DNA from: Pseudomonas linyingensis
Lineage (GTDB): Bacteria; Pseudomonadota; Gammaproteobacteria; Pseudomonadales; Pseudomonadaceae
Direction: 5' to 3'
Length of the DNA stretch: 64,000 bases
NCBI RefSeq assembly: GCF_900109175.1
Contig: NZ_FNZE01000001.1
Span: 186,001 to 250,000, forward strand
Shown here: positions 1 through 7,487 of the stretch, piece by piece
Layout: every line of letters starts with the position of its first letter
Position numbering within the stretch: the first letter of the stretch is position 1
Program-made: the position numbers and the translations under genes
The notes under the pieces: generated by a model
Database searches by the model: none
Told to the model about the DNA's origin: nothing
What the model saw: only the letters and a program-made list of their open reading frames with translations

Positions 1-401
1 ACGTAGCGCTCGATGGCATAGGGGATCGGCTCCGGCGCATAGCGGACGAAGTGGTGATTCTGCCCGGCCATCGGCCCCAGCCCGCCCATCTGCCAGTACA
101 GCCACTGCAGCACCTGGAAGCGCGGGCGTGGCTCGCGGGGCAGGAAGCGCCCGCTCTTGTCCGCCAGGTATTCGAGGATGGCACCGGACTCGAACAGCGC
201 CAGTGGCTCGCCGCCGTCGACCGGGGCCTGGTCGACGATGGCCGGAATCCGGTTGTTCGGGGCGATCTTCAGGAAATCGGCGGCGAACTGCTCGCCCTTG
301 CCGATATGGACCGGGCGCAGGTGATAGTCGAGCCCGGTCTCTTCGAGAAAGATGGTGATCTTGTGGCCGTTGGGGGTGGTCCAGTAATAGAGGTCGATCA
401 T
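1..401 (-). CDS. Glutathione S-transferase, YghU/YfcG-like (3' end outside window)
   Basis: The minus-strand ORF starts at ATG 399-401, behind a clear AGGAGGA Shine-Dalgarno. It opens with MIDLYYWTTPNGHKITIFLE, a thioredoxin-fold GST N-terminus of the YfcG/YghU (Nu-class) type in which Thr and Asn residues contact glutathione instead of Tyr or Ser. The segment ESGAILEYLA further on is the conserved end of the GSH-binding domain. About 133 residues are visible, and the helical C-terminal domain is cut off by the window edge. Nu-class enzymes are known for disulfide-bond reductase activity on glutathione disulfides, so a cytosolic redox role is inferred. It lies 13 bp downstream of another GST gene on the same strand and is probably co-transcribed with it. 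Confidence 0.88.
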   Translation of the reverse strand, partial: MIDLYYWTTPNGHKITIFLEETGLDYHLRPVHIGKGEQFAADFLKIAPNNRIPAIVDQAPVDGGEPLALFESGAILEYLADKSGRFLPREPRPRFQVLQWLYWQMGGLGPMAGQNHHFVRYAPEPIPYAIERY

Positions 402-414
402 CGCGCGTTCCTCC

Positions 415-1113
415 TCAGGCGGCGCGGCGCACCGGGTCGTGGGACTGTTCGTAGCGGTTCAGCAGGCGGGCGAACCAAGCGCCGACCGGCGAGTCTTCGG
501 CCCAGGGCTGCTCGCCCAGGCACCAGGCCCAGAAGAAGAAACCGCCGATCAGGTAGTCGGCAGCCGCCGGCTCGGCGCCGTCCAGCCAAGGCTGGTTGCT
601 GAGCAGCGTGTTCAGCGGCTGCAGCGCGCGGTCAAACTGTGCCTGTCCGGCTTGCAGGTCTGCGAAGGCCTCCAGGGTCATGCCCAGGTTCTTCTCGCGG
701 CTCTGGCGGAAGTAGTCGCGGTCGGCCGGGTCGATCAGCGCGTAGATGCGCAGCACCAGCAGGCGGAACAGCGCCGGGCGCAGGTCCTGGGCGATCAGTT
801 GATCGATCAGGCGCAGACGGCTTTCGCCCAGCGCGCCGCCGAGCAGGGGGTGTTGCGAGTACTCGGTATCGAGATAGCGGAAGATCGCCAGGCTGTCGTT
901 GACGGTCGTCGACTCGTCGCGCAGCACCGGCACCAGCTTCTGCCCGGAGAAGGCCAGCTCGGCCTTGTCGCTGAAACGCACCGGACGGCTGACGAAGTCC
1001 AGGCCCTTGTGGGCCAGCGCCAGGCGTACGCGCCAGCAGTAGGGGGAGAACACCAGCTCGGGGGCAGCACCGCACAGTTCGAAGAGTTCACGCATGGATA
1101 TAGCCTGCTTCAT
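415..1113 (-). CDS. Glutathione S-transferase family protein
   Basis: A 232-residue cytosolic GST-like protein. The N-terminal thioredoxin-like domain (about residues 15-95) carries SPYCWRVRLALAHKGL, with Ser and Cys in the position where GSTs activate glutathione. NDSLAIFRYLD follows as the GSH-binding Asp/Ser region. The rest is the all-helical C-terminal domain. The N-terminal motif resembles the LigE/LigF beta-etherase and maleylacetoacetate-isomerase-like branch, but the substrate cannot be told. Two in-frame starts are possible (1113, or 1095 at MREL). Neither has a convincing ribosome site, so the longer form is given. It is followed after 13 bp by a second GST gene. Confidence 0.82.
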   Translation of the reverse strand: MKQAISMRELFELCGAAPELVFSPYCWRVRLALAHKGLDFVSRPVRFSDKAELAFSGQKLVPVLRDESTTVNDSLAIFRYLDTEYSQHPLLGGALGESRLRLIDQLIAQDLRPALFRLLVLRIYALIDPADRDYFRQSREKNLGMTLEAFADLQAGQAQFDRALQPLNTLLSNQPWLDGAEPAAADYLIGGFFFWAWCLGEQPWAEDSPVGAWFARLLNRYEQSHDPVRRAA

Positions 1114-1192
1114 AGGGGGGCAGAGGCCCTGAACAGGCAGGCTAGCAGCCTGGAGCGTCGGCGGCGAGCGTGTGGCGGTGATGGGAATGATG

Positions 1193-1219
1193 TCCCGCGG
1201 GCCAGGATGGCCCGCGGGA
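1193..1219 (-). terminator. Inverted repeat downstream of leuA
   Basis: CCCGCGGGCC and GGCCCGCGGG face each other around a five-base loop, just past the leuA stop codon. It can form a very stable hairpin but has no U tract on the minus strand. It is therefore a weak terminator candidate or an mRNA 3'-end stabiliser. Confidence 0.4.
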
Positions 1220-1228
1220 GCTGGGGCA

Positions 1229-2899
1229 TTACGCGGCCTGCGCCTCGCTCTGGCGCAGGGCGCGGTTCAGCGCGCTGAACAGGGCGCGGAAGCTGGCGGT
1301 GGTCAGGTTGGCGTCGATGCCGGCGCCGTGCAGCGGACGGCCGCCGTCGACGCGCAGCTCGATATAGGCCGCGGCCTTGGCGTTGCTGCCACCGCCGATG
1401 GCGTGTTCGCTGTAGTCCATCACCTCGACACTCACCGGCAGGGCGGCGACCAGTGCTTCCAGCGGACCGTTGCCGGTACCGCGCAGCGTCTGCACGGCGC
1501 CGTCGCGCTCGACCTCCACTTCCACCGTGGTGACGCCGTTTTCTTCCTGCAGGCGATGGCCCTTGAGGGCGAAGGTCGCCGGGCCCTGCAGGTATTCCTC
1601 GACCAGCAGGTCGTGGATCTGTCGCGCGCTCATCTCCAGGCCGTGGCGGTCGGTCTCGCGCTGCACCACCTGGCTGAACTCGATCTGCATGCGCCGCGGC
1701 AGGCTGATGCCGTACTCCTGCTCGAGCAGGAAGGTGATGCCGCCTTTGCCGGACTGGCTGTTGACGCGGATCACCGCCTCGTAGCTGCGGCCGAGGTCGG
1801 CCGGGTCGATCGGCAGGTAGGGCACTTCCCAGACGCCTTTGGGGTCCTGCTGGGCGAAGCCCTTGCGGATCGCGTCCTGGTGCGAGCCGGAGAAGGCAGT
1901 GTGCACCAGGTCGCCGACGTAGGGGTGACGCGGGTGCACCGGCAGCTGGTTGCACTCCTCGACCACCTTGCGCACGCCGTCGATGTCGGAGAAGTCCAGC
2001 TGCGGGTCGACGCCCTGGGTGTACATGTTCAGCGCCACGGTCACCAGATCGACGTTGCCGGTGCGCTCACCATTGCCGAACAGGCAGCCTTCCACGCGAT
2101 CGGCGCCGGCCAAGAGGCCCAGCTCGGTGGCGGCCACGCCGGTGCCGCGGTCGTTGTGGGTGTGCAGGCTGACCAGCACGCTGTCGCGGTTGTCGATGCG
2201 GCGGCAGAACCACTCGATCTGGTCGGCGTAGACGTTCGGCGTGGCCGCCTCGACGGTGGCCGGCAGGTTGAGGATCAGCTTCTGCTGCGGAGTCGGCTGG
2301 AACACGCCGATCACCGCGTTGCACACCTCGACGGCGAACTCCGGCTCGGTGGAGCTGAAGATCTCCGGCGAGTACTCGAAGCGCCACTCGGTTTCCGGGT
2401 TCTGCTCGGCCAGGCGCTTGATGATCTGTCCGGCATTCACGGCGATCTGGATCACCCCGGCCTGGTCCTGGTTGAACACGATGCGGCGGAAGCTCGGCGC
2501 GGTGGCGTTGTAGTAGTGGACGATGGCCTTCTTCGCCCCTTTCAGCGACTCGAAGGTGCGGGTGATCAGGTCCTCGCGGGCCTGGGTCAGCACCTGGATG
2601 GTGGTGTCGTCCGGGATGTGGCCGCCCTCGATCAGTTCGCGCACGAAGTCGAAGTCGGTCTGCGAGGCCGACGGGAAGCCTACCTCGATTTCCTTGACGC
2701 CGACCGCCACCAGGGTCTGGAACATGCGCAGCTTCTTGTCGGCATCCATCGGCTCGATCAGCGACTGGTTGCCGTCGCGCAGGTCGGAGCTCAGCCAGAT
2801 CGGCGCCTGGTCGATCACCTTGCCCGGCCAGGTACGGTCGGGGATGTCGATCTGCGGGAAGGCGCGGTATTTCTGCGACGGGTTCTTCAGCATGGGCAT
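1229..2899 (-). CDS. leuA: 2-isopropylmalate synthase
   Basis: A 556-residue LeuA, the first committed enzyme of leucine synthesis, which condenses acetyl-CoA with 2-oxoisovalerate. The TIM-barrel HMGL-like domain begins at about residue 30 and shows DLRDGNQSL (39-47), with the metal-binding Asp and catalytic Arg. HTHNDRGTG and [11 protein letters not shown] supply the metal His pair and the family signature. The C-terminal portion (from about residue 430) is the LeuA allosteric dimer domain, site of leucine feedback. The length fits the long LeuA type found in pseudomonads. The start at 2899 has GAGGAAA six bases upstream. The gene is monocistronic here and follows a leader region with a short Leu-rich ORF. 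Confidence 0.97.
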   Translation of the reverse strand: MPMLKNPSQKYRAFPQIDIPDRTWPGKVIDQAPIWLSSDLRDGNQSLIEPMDADKKLRMFQTLVAVGVKEIEVGFPSASQTDFDFVRELIEGGHIPDDTTIQVLTQAREDLITRTFESLKGAKKAIVHYYNATAPSFRRIVFNQDQAGVIQIAVNAGQIIKRLAEQNPETEWRFEYSPEIFSSTEPEFAVEVCNAVIGVFQPTPQQKLILNLPATVEAATPNVYADQIEWFCRRIDNRDSVLVSLHTHNDRGTGVAATELGLLAGADRVEGCLFGNGERTGNVDLVTVALNMYTQGVDPQLDFSDIDGVRKVVEECNQLPVHPRHPYVGDLVHTAFSGSHQDAIRKGFAQQDPKGVWEVPYLPIDPADLGRSYEAVIRVNSQSGKGGITFLLEQEYGISLPRRMQIEFSQVVQRETDRHGLEMSARQIHDLLVEEYLQGPATFALKGHRLQEENGVTTVEVEVERDGAVQTLRGTGNGPLEALVAALPVSVEVMDYSEHAIGGGSNAKAAAYIELRVDGGRPLHGAGIDANLTTASFRALFSALNRALRQSEAQAA

Positions 2900-2921
2900 G
2901 GCGATTTCCTCGAAACGGGTG

Positions 2922-3010
2922 GCCGCAGGGCGGCAGGCAATACGGGACGGGCGGGCGCGGAGTTCAGCGACGCAGTCGTGGACTGACCAGGCGCAGGCTG
3001 CGGTATTGCC
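2922..3010 (-). promoter_or_regulatory. Candidate leuA leader RNA with alternative pairings
   Basis: Two segments of the leuA 5' leader are exactly complementary. The plus-strand bases are GTATTGCC at 3003-3010, inside leader codons 11-13, and GGCAATAC at 2936-2943, after the leader stop. Immediately downstream lies a second hairpin, GCCGC-AGG-GCGGC (2922-2934), which ends shortly before the leuA ribosome site. No U tract follows, so any control would more likely act on translation, or by Rho, than through an intrinsic terminator. The pairings are seen in the sequence. Their regulatory role is inferred. Confidence 0.4.
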
Positions 3011-3041
3011 GTTGCAGGATGAGGGTGTGGGAAGCGTTCAT
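2964..3041 (-). CDS. Candidate leuA leader peptide (25 residues)
   Basis: A short ORF between the leuA promoter region and leuA, starting at ATG 3039-3041 and ending at TGA 2964-2966. The 25-residue product begins [10 protein letters not shown] and ends [12 protein letters not shown]. It holds five leucines (positions 7, 9, 16, 18, 23) plus Ile and Val, and it is strongly basic at the C-terminus. A Leu-rich peptide directly ahead of a leucine biosynthetic gene is the layout of ribosome-mediated attenuation known from enterobacterial leu operons. The leucines are spread out, not in a run, and no intrinsic terminator is evident, so the exact mechanism is open. I do not recognise a named family for it. 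Confidence 0.55.
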   Translation of the reverse strand: MNASHTLILQRQYRSLRLVSPRLRR

Positions 3042-3080
3042 GGCGCCAACCCTAGCGTCCGCTGCGCATGAATGGCAAGC

Positions 3081-3109
3081 ATTGTCTGAAAATTGGAATT
3101 TTTCACCAA
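3081..3109 (-). promoter_or_regulatory. Candidate promoter of the leuA leader transcript
   Basis: On the minus strand TTGGTG (3104-3109) and GACAAT (3081-3086) are separated by exactly 17 bases, in the only AT-rich patch of this intergenic region. An inverted repeat ATTGGA/TCCAAT (3092-3097 and 3110-3115) overlaps the -35 and spacer and could be an operator. Transcription would begin about 30 bases before the leader ATG at 3041. Confidence 0.4.
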
Positions 3110-3311
3110 TCCAATGATTCAGGAGATTTTTCGTGCCGCGGATTGACGGCTTTATTGGTGTTCCTTGCGTGGCGGTTTTTCGGCATCTCTCCCGCGTGCG
3201 ACGCGGCTGTGCGGCGCCGTGTCGCACTAGGTCGCCGGCGTGGCCCTGTGCGATCATCCCGGCCGCACACCGCGGCCACGGTCGCGCAATTTTCCAGGGA
3301 GACGTCATCGG

Positions 3312-3704
3312 GTGATTCGGCAAGGGCGCATGCGTCTGGCAGCCTGGCTTGGCCTGTTCGCCATGCTCATGGCGTTCGCCGGTCCGCTGTACTCGCAGCT
3401 GCGGGCGCTGGACAGCCTGCCGCTGGCGCTCGCCATCGACCTGGAAGCGCTGCACTGCGGCGAGGGCCAGGCCCTGCCGGAGCATTCCGCGACGGAGCCG
3501 GGGCCGCCCGAGTGGGTGCAGTGCCTCGAGCAGTGCGGCTACTGCAACCTGCTGGCCAGCACGCCGGCGCTGCCGCCTACCCTGCAGCTGGCCCTGCCGG
3601 CGCCGTCCAGCGCCGTCCACCAGTACCTGCCGCCGCGGCAGAGCCTGCCCCAGGCGCCGCCGGCCAGCCGCCAGCCGCGCGGTCCTCCCTTGTTCCACGC
3701 CTGA
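3312..3704 (+). CDS. DUF2946-like cysteine-containing protein next to copper receptor
   Basis: A 130-residue protein read from GTG 3312, which has AGGGAG about nine bases upstream. An ATG at 3330 is an alternative. It has a basic N-terminus and one hydrophobic segment (about residues 9-25), probably a signal peptide or anchor. Cysteines are C49 and a cluster C71-x3-C75-x2-C78. The C-terminus is Pro-rich. In family context, DUF2946 proteins are small periplasmic or membrane proteins commonly found beside copper TonB receptors, as here, where the receptor starts 90 bp downstream on the same strand. Copper handling is inferred from the neighbour and the Cys cluster, and no biochemical function is established by sequence. 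Confidence 0.72.
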   Translation: MIRQGRMRLAAWLGLFAMLMAFAGPLYSQLRALDSLPLALAIDLEALHCGEGQALPEHSATEPGPPEWVQCLEQCGYCNLLASTPALPPTLQLALPAPSSAVHQYLPPRQSLPQAPPASRQPRGPPLFHA

Positions 3705-3794
3705 AACCGTCCTGAACCCGGCCGTCTGTCCGTGTGCGCGCCCGTGCGCGCCTGCCTGACGACCTGCAGTCCGTCTTTTTGCGTGGAATACAAC

Positions 3795-5969
3795 ATGTCC
3801 GTTTTCGCTCGTCCGTCCCTGGCCCAATCGCGCCTGTCCCGCCCGTTCCCCCTGAGTCCGTTCCAGCGCCGCTGGTGGCCGGCGCATGCCGCGCTGCTCG
3901 GCGCCCTGGCGCTGCCGCTGCACGCCGCCGAGGTGGCCAACACCGAGAGCGCCGATGGCGAGGACGTTGCGCCGCTGGTGATCACCACCGTGGCGCCCCG
4001 CTCGCCGCTGACCGTGGTCACAGATCCCCGCCAGCCGCGCCAGCCGGTGCCGGCCAGCGATGGCGCCGACTACCTGAAGACCATCCCCGGCTTCGCCGCC
4101 GTGCGCAGCGGCGGGGTCAACGGCGACCCGGTGTTCCGCGGCATGTTCGGCTCGCGGATCAAGCTGCTGACCAACGGCGGCGAGATGCTCGGCGCCTGCC
4201 CCAACCGCATGGATTCGCCGAGCTCGTACATCAGCCCGACGAGCTACGACCGCCTGACCGTGATCAAGGGCCCGCAGACCGTGCTGTGGGGGCCGGGCGC
4301 CTCGGCGGCCACCGTGCTGTTCGAGCGCGAGCCGGAGCAGTTCGATGGGCCCGACTGGCGCCTCAACACCAGCCTGCTGGCCGGCTCCAACGGCCGCTTC
4401 GACCGCAGCGTCGACGCCGCCGCCGGCAGCCAGGACGGCTATGCGCGGGTACTGGCCAACCGCTCGCAGGCCGACGACTACGAAGACGGCAACGGCGACA
4501 CCGTGCCGTCGCGCTTCGACAAGTGGAACAGCGACGTGGCGCTGGGCTGGACCCCGGACGCCAACACCCTGGTCGAGCTGACCGCCGGCCGCGGCGATGG
4601 CGAGTCGCGCTACGCCGGGCGCGGCATGGACGGCACCCAGTTCGAGCGCGAGAGCCTCGGCCTGCGCTTCAAGAAGGAATACATCGGCGAGGTGTTCCAC
4701 GGCCTCGACGCCAACGTCTACTACAACTACGCCGACCACGTGATGGACAACTTCCGTCTGCGCGATCCGGACCCGGCGGCCAGCATGGCGATGATGCGCA
4801 ATCCGATGGCCAGCGAGGTCGACCGCCGCACCCTCGGCGGACGCCTGGCCGGCACCTGGCGCTGGGACGAGGTCGAGTTGGTCGGCGGCGTGGATGCCCA
4901 GCGCAGCGAGCACCGCAAGCGCGCCTCGACCTTCAACATGATGACTGGCCGCTACACCGACGCCGACCAGTTTGCCTGGAACAAGGACGCCGACACCCAC
5001 AACTACGGGCTGTTCGGTGAGCTGACCTGGCAGTTCGAGCGCGGCCAGCGCCTGATCGGCGGTGCGCGCCTGGATCGCGCCGAGGCCCACGACTACCGGC
5101 AGACCTTCACCAGCCACAACCCGATGACCATGCTGAGCCAGACCTGGGCCAACCCCAGCGCCGACCAGGAGCGCCACGACACCCTGTACAGCGGCTTCCT
5201 GCGCTACGAGGAGGACCTGCAGCGCCTGCCGGCCACCACCTACATCGGCCTCGGCCACAGCGAACGCTTCCCCGACTACTGGGAGCTGTTCTCCGCCAGC
5301 GCCGGCCCGGTGGGCAGCATCCAGGCCTTCGAGACGGTCAGGCCGGAGAAGACCACCCAGCTCGACCTGGGCATCCAGTACCGCCAGGGGGCGCTTGAGG
5401 CCTGGGCCTCGGCCTACGCCGGGGTGGTCGAGGACTACATCCTGTTCGACTACGTGCCGGGGATCATGGCCGGCATGACCCGCACCATGGTCGACAACGT
5501 CGACGCGCGCATCGCCGGCGCCGAGGCCGGCGTGGCCTACCGCTTCACGCCGAACTGGAAGGGCGACGCCAGCCTGGCCTACGCCTGGGGCGAGAACACC
5601 TCGGACGACCGTGCGCTGCCGCAGATCCCGCCGCTGGAGGCGCGCCTGGGCCTGACCTACGAGCGTGACAACTGGAGCACCAGCGGCCTGTGGCGCGTGG
5701 TGGCGGCGCAGAACCGCATCGCCGAGAACCAGGGCACCGTGGTCGGCAAGGACTTCGCCGAGAGTTCGGGCTTCGGCGTGCTGTCGTGGAACGGTGCCTA
5801 TCGCCTGAGCCGGAACCTCAAGTTCAGCGCCGGCGTCGACAACCTGCTCGACAAGGCCTACAGCGAGCACCTCAACCTGGCCGGCAACGCCGGTTTCGGC
5901 TTCCCCGCCGAGACGCGCATCAACGAGCCGGGACGCACCTACTGGACGCGGGTCGACCTGAGCTTCTGA
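3795..5969 (+). CDS. oprC: TonB-dependent outer-membrane copper receptor, OprC/NosA type
   Basis: A 724-residue outer-membrane receptor with an N-terminal export signal (hydrophobic stretch about 31-44), a plug domain (about 60-180: TIPGFAAVRSGG, GDPVFRGMFGSR, VIKGPQTVLWGPG) and a 22-strand-type barrel ending in the aromatic signature VDLSF. The methionine/cysteine copper site known from OprC is present. C135 and M139 form the CxxxM motif, and H315 and M317 form the HxM motif. The 180-residue distance between them is the same as I recall for P. aeruginosa OprC. The start at 3795 leaves a normal signal peptide, and a longer reading from 3732 does not. It follows the DUF2946 gene and ends against a strong hairpin. 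Energised copper uptake is the expected role. Confidence 0.93.
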   Translation: MSVFARPSLAQSRLSRPFPLSPFQRRWWPAHAALLGALALPLHAAEVANTESADGEDVAPLVITTVAPRSPLTVVTDPRQPRQPVPASDGADYLKTIPGFAAVRSGGVNGDPVFRGMFGSRIKLLTNGGEMLGACPNRMDSPSSYISPTSYDRLTVIKGPQTVLWGPGASAATVLFEREPEQFDGPDWRLNTSLLAGSNGRFDRSVDAAAGSQDGYARVLANRSQADDYEDGNGDTVPSRFDKWNSDVALGWTPDANTLVELTAGRGDGESRYAGRGMDGTQFERESLGLRFKKEYIGEVFHGLDANVYYNYADHVMDNFRLRDPDPAASMAMMRNPMASEVDRRTLGGRLAGTWRWDEVELVGGVDAQRSEHRKRASTFNMMTGRYTDADQFAWNKDADTHNYGLFGELTWQFERGQRLIGGARLDRAEAHDYRQTFTSHNPMTMLSQTWANPSADQERHDTLYSGFLRYEEDLQRLPATTYIGLGHSERFPDYWELFSASAGPVGSIQAFETVRPEKTTQLDLGIQYRQGALEAWASAYAGVVEDYILFDYVPGIMAGMTRTMVDNVDARIAGAEAGVAYRFTPNWKGDASLAYAWGENTSDDRALPQIPPLEARLGLTYERDNWSTSGLWRVVAAQNRIAENQGTVVGKDFAESSGFGVLSWNGAYRLSRNLKFSAGVDNLLDKAYSEHLNLAGNAGFGFPAETRINEPGRTYWTRVDLSF

Positions 5970-5979
5970 GTCCGCCCTG

Positions 5980-6013
5980 CGCCCGTCGCCAGGCCGCTGC
6001 GTGGCGACGGGCG
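5980..6013. terminator. Hairpin between convergent oprC and mscS genes
   Basis: CGCCCGTCGCCA and TGGCGACGGGCG form a perfect 12-bp stem around a ten-base loop in the 50-bp gap between two convergent genes. It has no T run on either side. It probably acts as a bidirectional 3'-end structure. Confidence 0.5.
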
Positions 6014-6019
6014 TACCGC

Positions 6020-7291
6020 TCAGCTGGATGCTGGCGGCTGTTCGTGCCCCGCGGCTGCCGACCCGCGCCATTCGCGCAGGTCGGCGCCGCTCGGATACTG
6101 GAACACGCGCAGGCCGAACTCCGGCAGGATCGCCAGCAGGTGGTCGAAGATGTCCGCCTGGATGCGCTCGTAGTCGACCCATACGGTGGTGGCGGTGAAG
6201 CAGTACAGCTCCAGCGGCAGGCCGGTGGCGGTGGGGGCGAGCTGGCGCACCAGCAGGGGCATGTCCTGGCGGATCTGCGGGTGCTGGTGCAGGTGGTTCA
6301 CCATGTAGGCGCGGAAGGTGCCGAGGTTGGTCAGGCGGCGCTGGTTGAGCGGCGCGACGCCCTGCTCGGCCAGGCGGCGGTTCCACTCCTCCAGTTCGTC
6401 GCGCTTGCCGCGCAGGTAGTCGTGCAGCAGGGCGAAGCGGCTGAGGTAGTCGATCTGCGCCGTGTCGAGGAACTGCACACTGTCCTGATCCAGATACAGG
6501 CTGCGCTTGATCCGCCGCCCGCCCGACTCGTGCATACCGCGCCAGTTCTTGAACGGGTCGCTGATGAAGCGCTTGGTCGGGATGCTGGTGATGGTCTTGT
6601 CCCAGTTCTGCACCCGGACGGTGTGCAGGGCGATGTCGATCACGTCGCCGTCGGCATTCAGCTCGGGAATCTCCACCCAGTCGCCGACGCGCAGGATGTC
6701 GTTGGAGGAGATCTGCACGCTGGCGACCACCGAGAGCAGGGTGTGCTGGAAGATCAGCAGCAGCACCGCGGCCATGGCGCCGAGGCCGGAGAGCAGGATC
6801 AGCGGCGAGCGGTCGATCAGGGTGGCGAGCATCAGGATGGCGGCCAGCGCGTACACGGCGATCTCCAGCACCTGCAGGTAGCCCTTGATCGGCTTGAGGT
6901 GGGAGTCCGGGCGCTGCTCGTAGAGGCGGTTGGCCTGCCTGAGCGCGCCGCCGATGGCCATGGCGATGGTCAGCACGATGAAGGCCCGACAGGCGTTTTC
7001 CACCACGGCCACCGCCGCGCCGGGCAGGCCGGGAACCAGATCCACGCCGCTGGAGAGGACCAGCGCCGGCACTATGTTGGCCAGGCGGCGGACGATGCTC
7101 TGCTCGTAGCTGAGCAGGTGCCGGCCCAGTGGCGTGGCCTCCAGGCTGCGGTGCAGGGCGCGCAGCAGCAGGTGCTTGACGATCCAGTTGGCCAGCCAGG
7201 CGATGCCCAGCAGCAGGGCGGCGCTCAGCGTGGTGAACAGGTAGGGCCGGGTCTGCAGCCAGTCGAGGGCGAGAGAAAGTTCGCCGGGCAT
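6020..7291 (-). CDS. Mechanosensitive ion channel, MscS family (YbdG-like), copy 1
   Basis: A 423-residue inner-membrane protein. Five or so hydrophobic segments lie in the first 200 residues (for example about 17-40, 65-90, 93-115, 150-190). The MscS pore and beta domain follow, with ILRVGDWVEIPELNADGDVIDI and QNWDKTITSIPTKRF. Length and layout match the YbdG/MscM miniconductance branch of MscS channels, which release osmolytes on hypo-osmotic shock. The start at 7291 is chosen because AGGAGAAG precedes it and because it aligns with the start of the neighbouring paralogue. A longer frame from 7318 lacks this support. It is a tandem copy of the gene at 7488-8759, nearly identical in the pore domain and more divergent at the C-terminus. 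Confidence 0.9.
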   Translation of the reverse strand: MPGELSLALDWLQTRPYLFTTLSAALLLGIAWLANWIVKHLLLRALHRSLEATPLGRHLLSYEQSIVRRLANIVPALVLSSGVDLVPGLPGAAVAVVENACRAFIVLTIAMAIGGALRQANRLYEQRPDSHLKPIKGYLQVLEIAVYALAAILMLATLIDRSPLILLSGLGAMAAVLLLIFQHTLLSVVASVQISSNDILRVGDWVEIPELNADGDVIDIALHTVRVQNWDKTITSIPTKRFISDPFKNWRGMHESGGRRIKRSLYLDQDSVQFLDTAQIDYLSRFALLHDYLRGKRDELEEWNRRLAEQGVAPLNQRRLTNLGTFRAYMVNHLHQHPQIRQDMPLLVRQLAPTATGLPLELYCFTATTVWVDYERIQADIFDHLLAILPEFGLRVFQYPSGADLREWRGSAAAGHEQPPASS

Positions 7292-7403
7292 GCGCTTCTC
7301 CTGGTCGCTGGGAGGCACCGCTTCAAGGGTGCTCCCGGATGAGGACTCAGGTGTAGCTTAGTCGGCGCGGTCGGGCTGGTGAGCGCAGTGCGCTCGCTGC
7401 CTG

Positions 7404-7485
7404 TCAGGGCTTGAGCGCGCCGCTGAAGACGCTCGGGTCGACCCGAGCGTCGTCGAGACGGACGTTCAAGTGTGGATGAGGCCCG
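7404..7485 (-). pseudogene. Relic of an M23 peptidase gene 3' end, left by tandem duplication
   Basis: The 82 bases between the two MscS genes align closely with the last 80-odd bases of the M23 peptidase gene at 8825-8905. The minus-strand reading gives LNVRLDDARVDPSVFSGALK, against WNVSLNDARVDPSIFIGAFK in the intact peptidase, and it ends at an equivalent stop codon. The similarity stops abruptly at 7485, against the stop codon region of MscS copy 2 (7488). The relic has no start codon or catalytic core. It shows that the duplicated unit ran from inside the peptidase gene through the channel gene. Confidence 0.85.
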
Positions 7486-7487
7486 TT

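Noticed and set aside
3133-3315. A 60-codon Cys-rich ORF between leuA and the DUF2946 gene
   Set aside because: It has no ribosome site, and its Arg/Cys composition fits non-coding GC-rich sequence. It also overlaps the start region of the next gene.
2964-6386. A very long open frame on the minus strand across the copper receptor
   Set aside because: It is antisense to oprC, a well-supported gene, and has the low-complexity Gly/Arg/His/Ala composition of GC-rich shadow frames. Only its end, the leader peptide, has independent support.
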